Below, piece after piece: positions 63,539 through 64,000 of a DNA stretch of 64,000 nucleotides. The position numbers and the translations under genes are program-made. Source of the DNA: Syngnathus acus (lineage: Eukaryota; Chordata; Actinopteri; Syngnathiformes; Syngnathidae); assembly GCF_901709675.1 (NCBI RefSeq), contig NC_051100.1:9706786-9770785 (forward strand), given 5' to 3'. Under the pieces are notes generated by a model. The model ran no database searches and was not told the origin of the DNA. It worked only from the letters and a program-made list of their open reading frames with translations. The first letter of the stretch is position 1. Each line of letters opens with the position of its first letter.

Positions 63539-64000
63539 AAAAGACACACATGCAGACGTGGTAAACACCTTTTTTTTTTAGACCCCGCCGTGCACATGAA
63601 AGGCAAGTGTGTGTTGAGATTTAAAATCCAGAATAAGCACTTGTCAATCCACTGCTTATACCTAAAATGGGAACAGTTGATTAGTTTTGCCAATTTTTCA
63701 AAGCTTGACTGATGGTTTTTGCACACTAATTCCTCACTGTGATTGAACATCCATTCAGCTGGATAAAGCTACCTTCCAATATATTTGTCATTTATCCACC
63801 ACGTCGTGCTCTTACAATTCCAATTCTAAGCACTCACAAGCTGAGTGCTCAGTTCTGGGAAGTAGACCTCTTTTCTCCGTGCCCTGAGTAAGACTGCATC
63901 TGTCGTCATAGCAACCGTATCCATCATCTGCAGGGGATCAATTGATTCATTATTGAGTGAGGCGTAGCCTCCCTTCTCTGCTTCCAGTTCACGTCTACTT

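Larger units (their letters stand above)
60051..64000. other. Non-coding flank to the right edge
   Basis: No gene. Two G homopolymers (60471, 61322), a pyrimidine-rich stretch at 61470-61560 and an X-box-like site at 63525-63538 are the only marked items. Confidence 0.5.

Noticed and set aside
1-64000. CRISPR arrays, rRNA genes, functional tRNA genes, prokaryotic operons or viral genes
   Set aside because: No regularly spaced repeats, conserved RNA cores or gene families of these kinds were seen. The only tRNA-like sequence is the decayed SINE head at 14345.

Overview
The window is vertebrate nuclear DNA, most likely from a ray-finned (teleost) fish. It is mostly non-coding, with scattered microsatellites, and its transposon remnants look like types common in fish genomes (judged from memory, not from a search). 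I can support only one protein-coding gene. It is a two-exon, minus-strand orthologue of IRF2BP2 (interferon regulatory factor 2 binding protein 2) at 39338-41143. The two exons join in frame across a 249-bp GT-AG intron and give 518 residues. The N-terminal IRF2BP zinc finger and the C-terminal C3HC4 RING-type finger are both intact.

Layout. 1-38.4 kb: the region downstream of the gene (the gene reads leftwards). No exon is recognisable. It holds microsatellites, a GAGGA pentamer tract (13451-13537), a probable tRNA-derived SINE (14345-14505), two short repeat-tail remnants, and short regulatory-looking motifs including three RFX X-box palindromes. About 38.4-39.3 kb: the probable 3' UTR. 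39.3-41.1 kb: the irf2bp2 coding exons. 41.14-41.48 kb: 5' leader and promoter, with an AP-1 site and a full CRE palindrome. 41.5-64 kb: the upstream flank. It has a pair of related MITEs with TA target duplications (48019-48430 and 59758-60048) and a possible piggyBac-like insertion bounded by TTAA (about 50.84-51.58 kb) that contains an oestrogen-response-element-like palindrome. It also has a 12-bp perfect hairpin (55145-55188), homopolymer and dinucleotide tracts, and a fourth X-box near the right end.

Interpretation. A transcriptional co-regulator gene standing alone in at least 60 kb fits a developmental-regulator landscape, where the flanks carry distal enhancers rather than other genes. 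That is an inference; conservation between species would have to be measured. I saw no tRNA, rRNA, CRISPR array, bacterial gene, viral gene or new multi-gene system. The most interesting non-coding structures are the MITE pair, the TTAA-bounded segment, the X-box set and the 55.1-kb hairpin.
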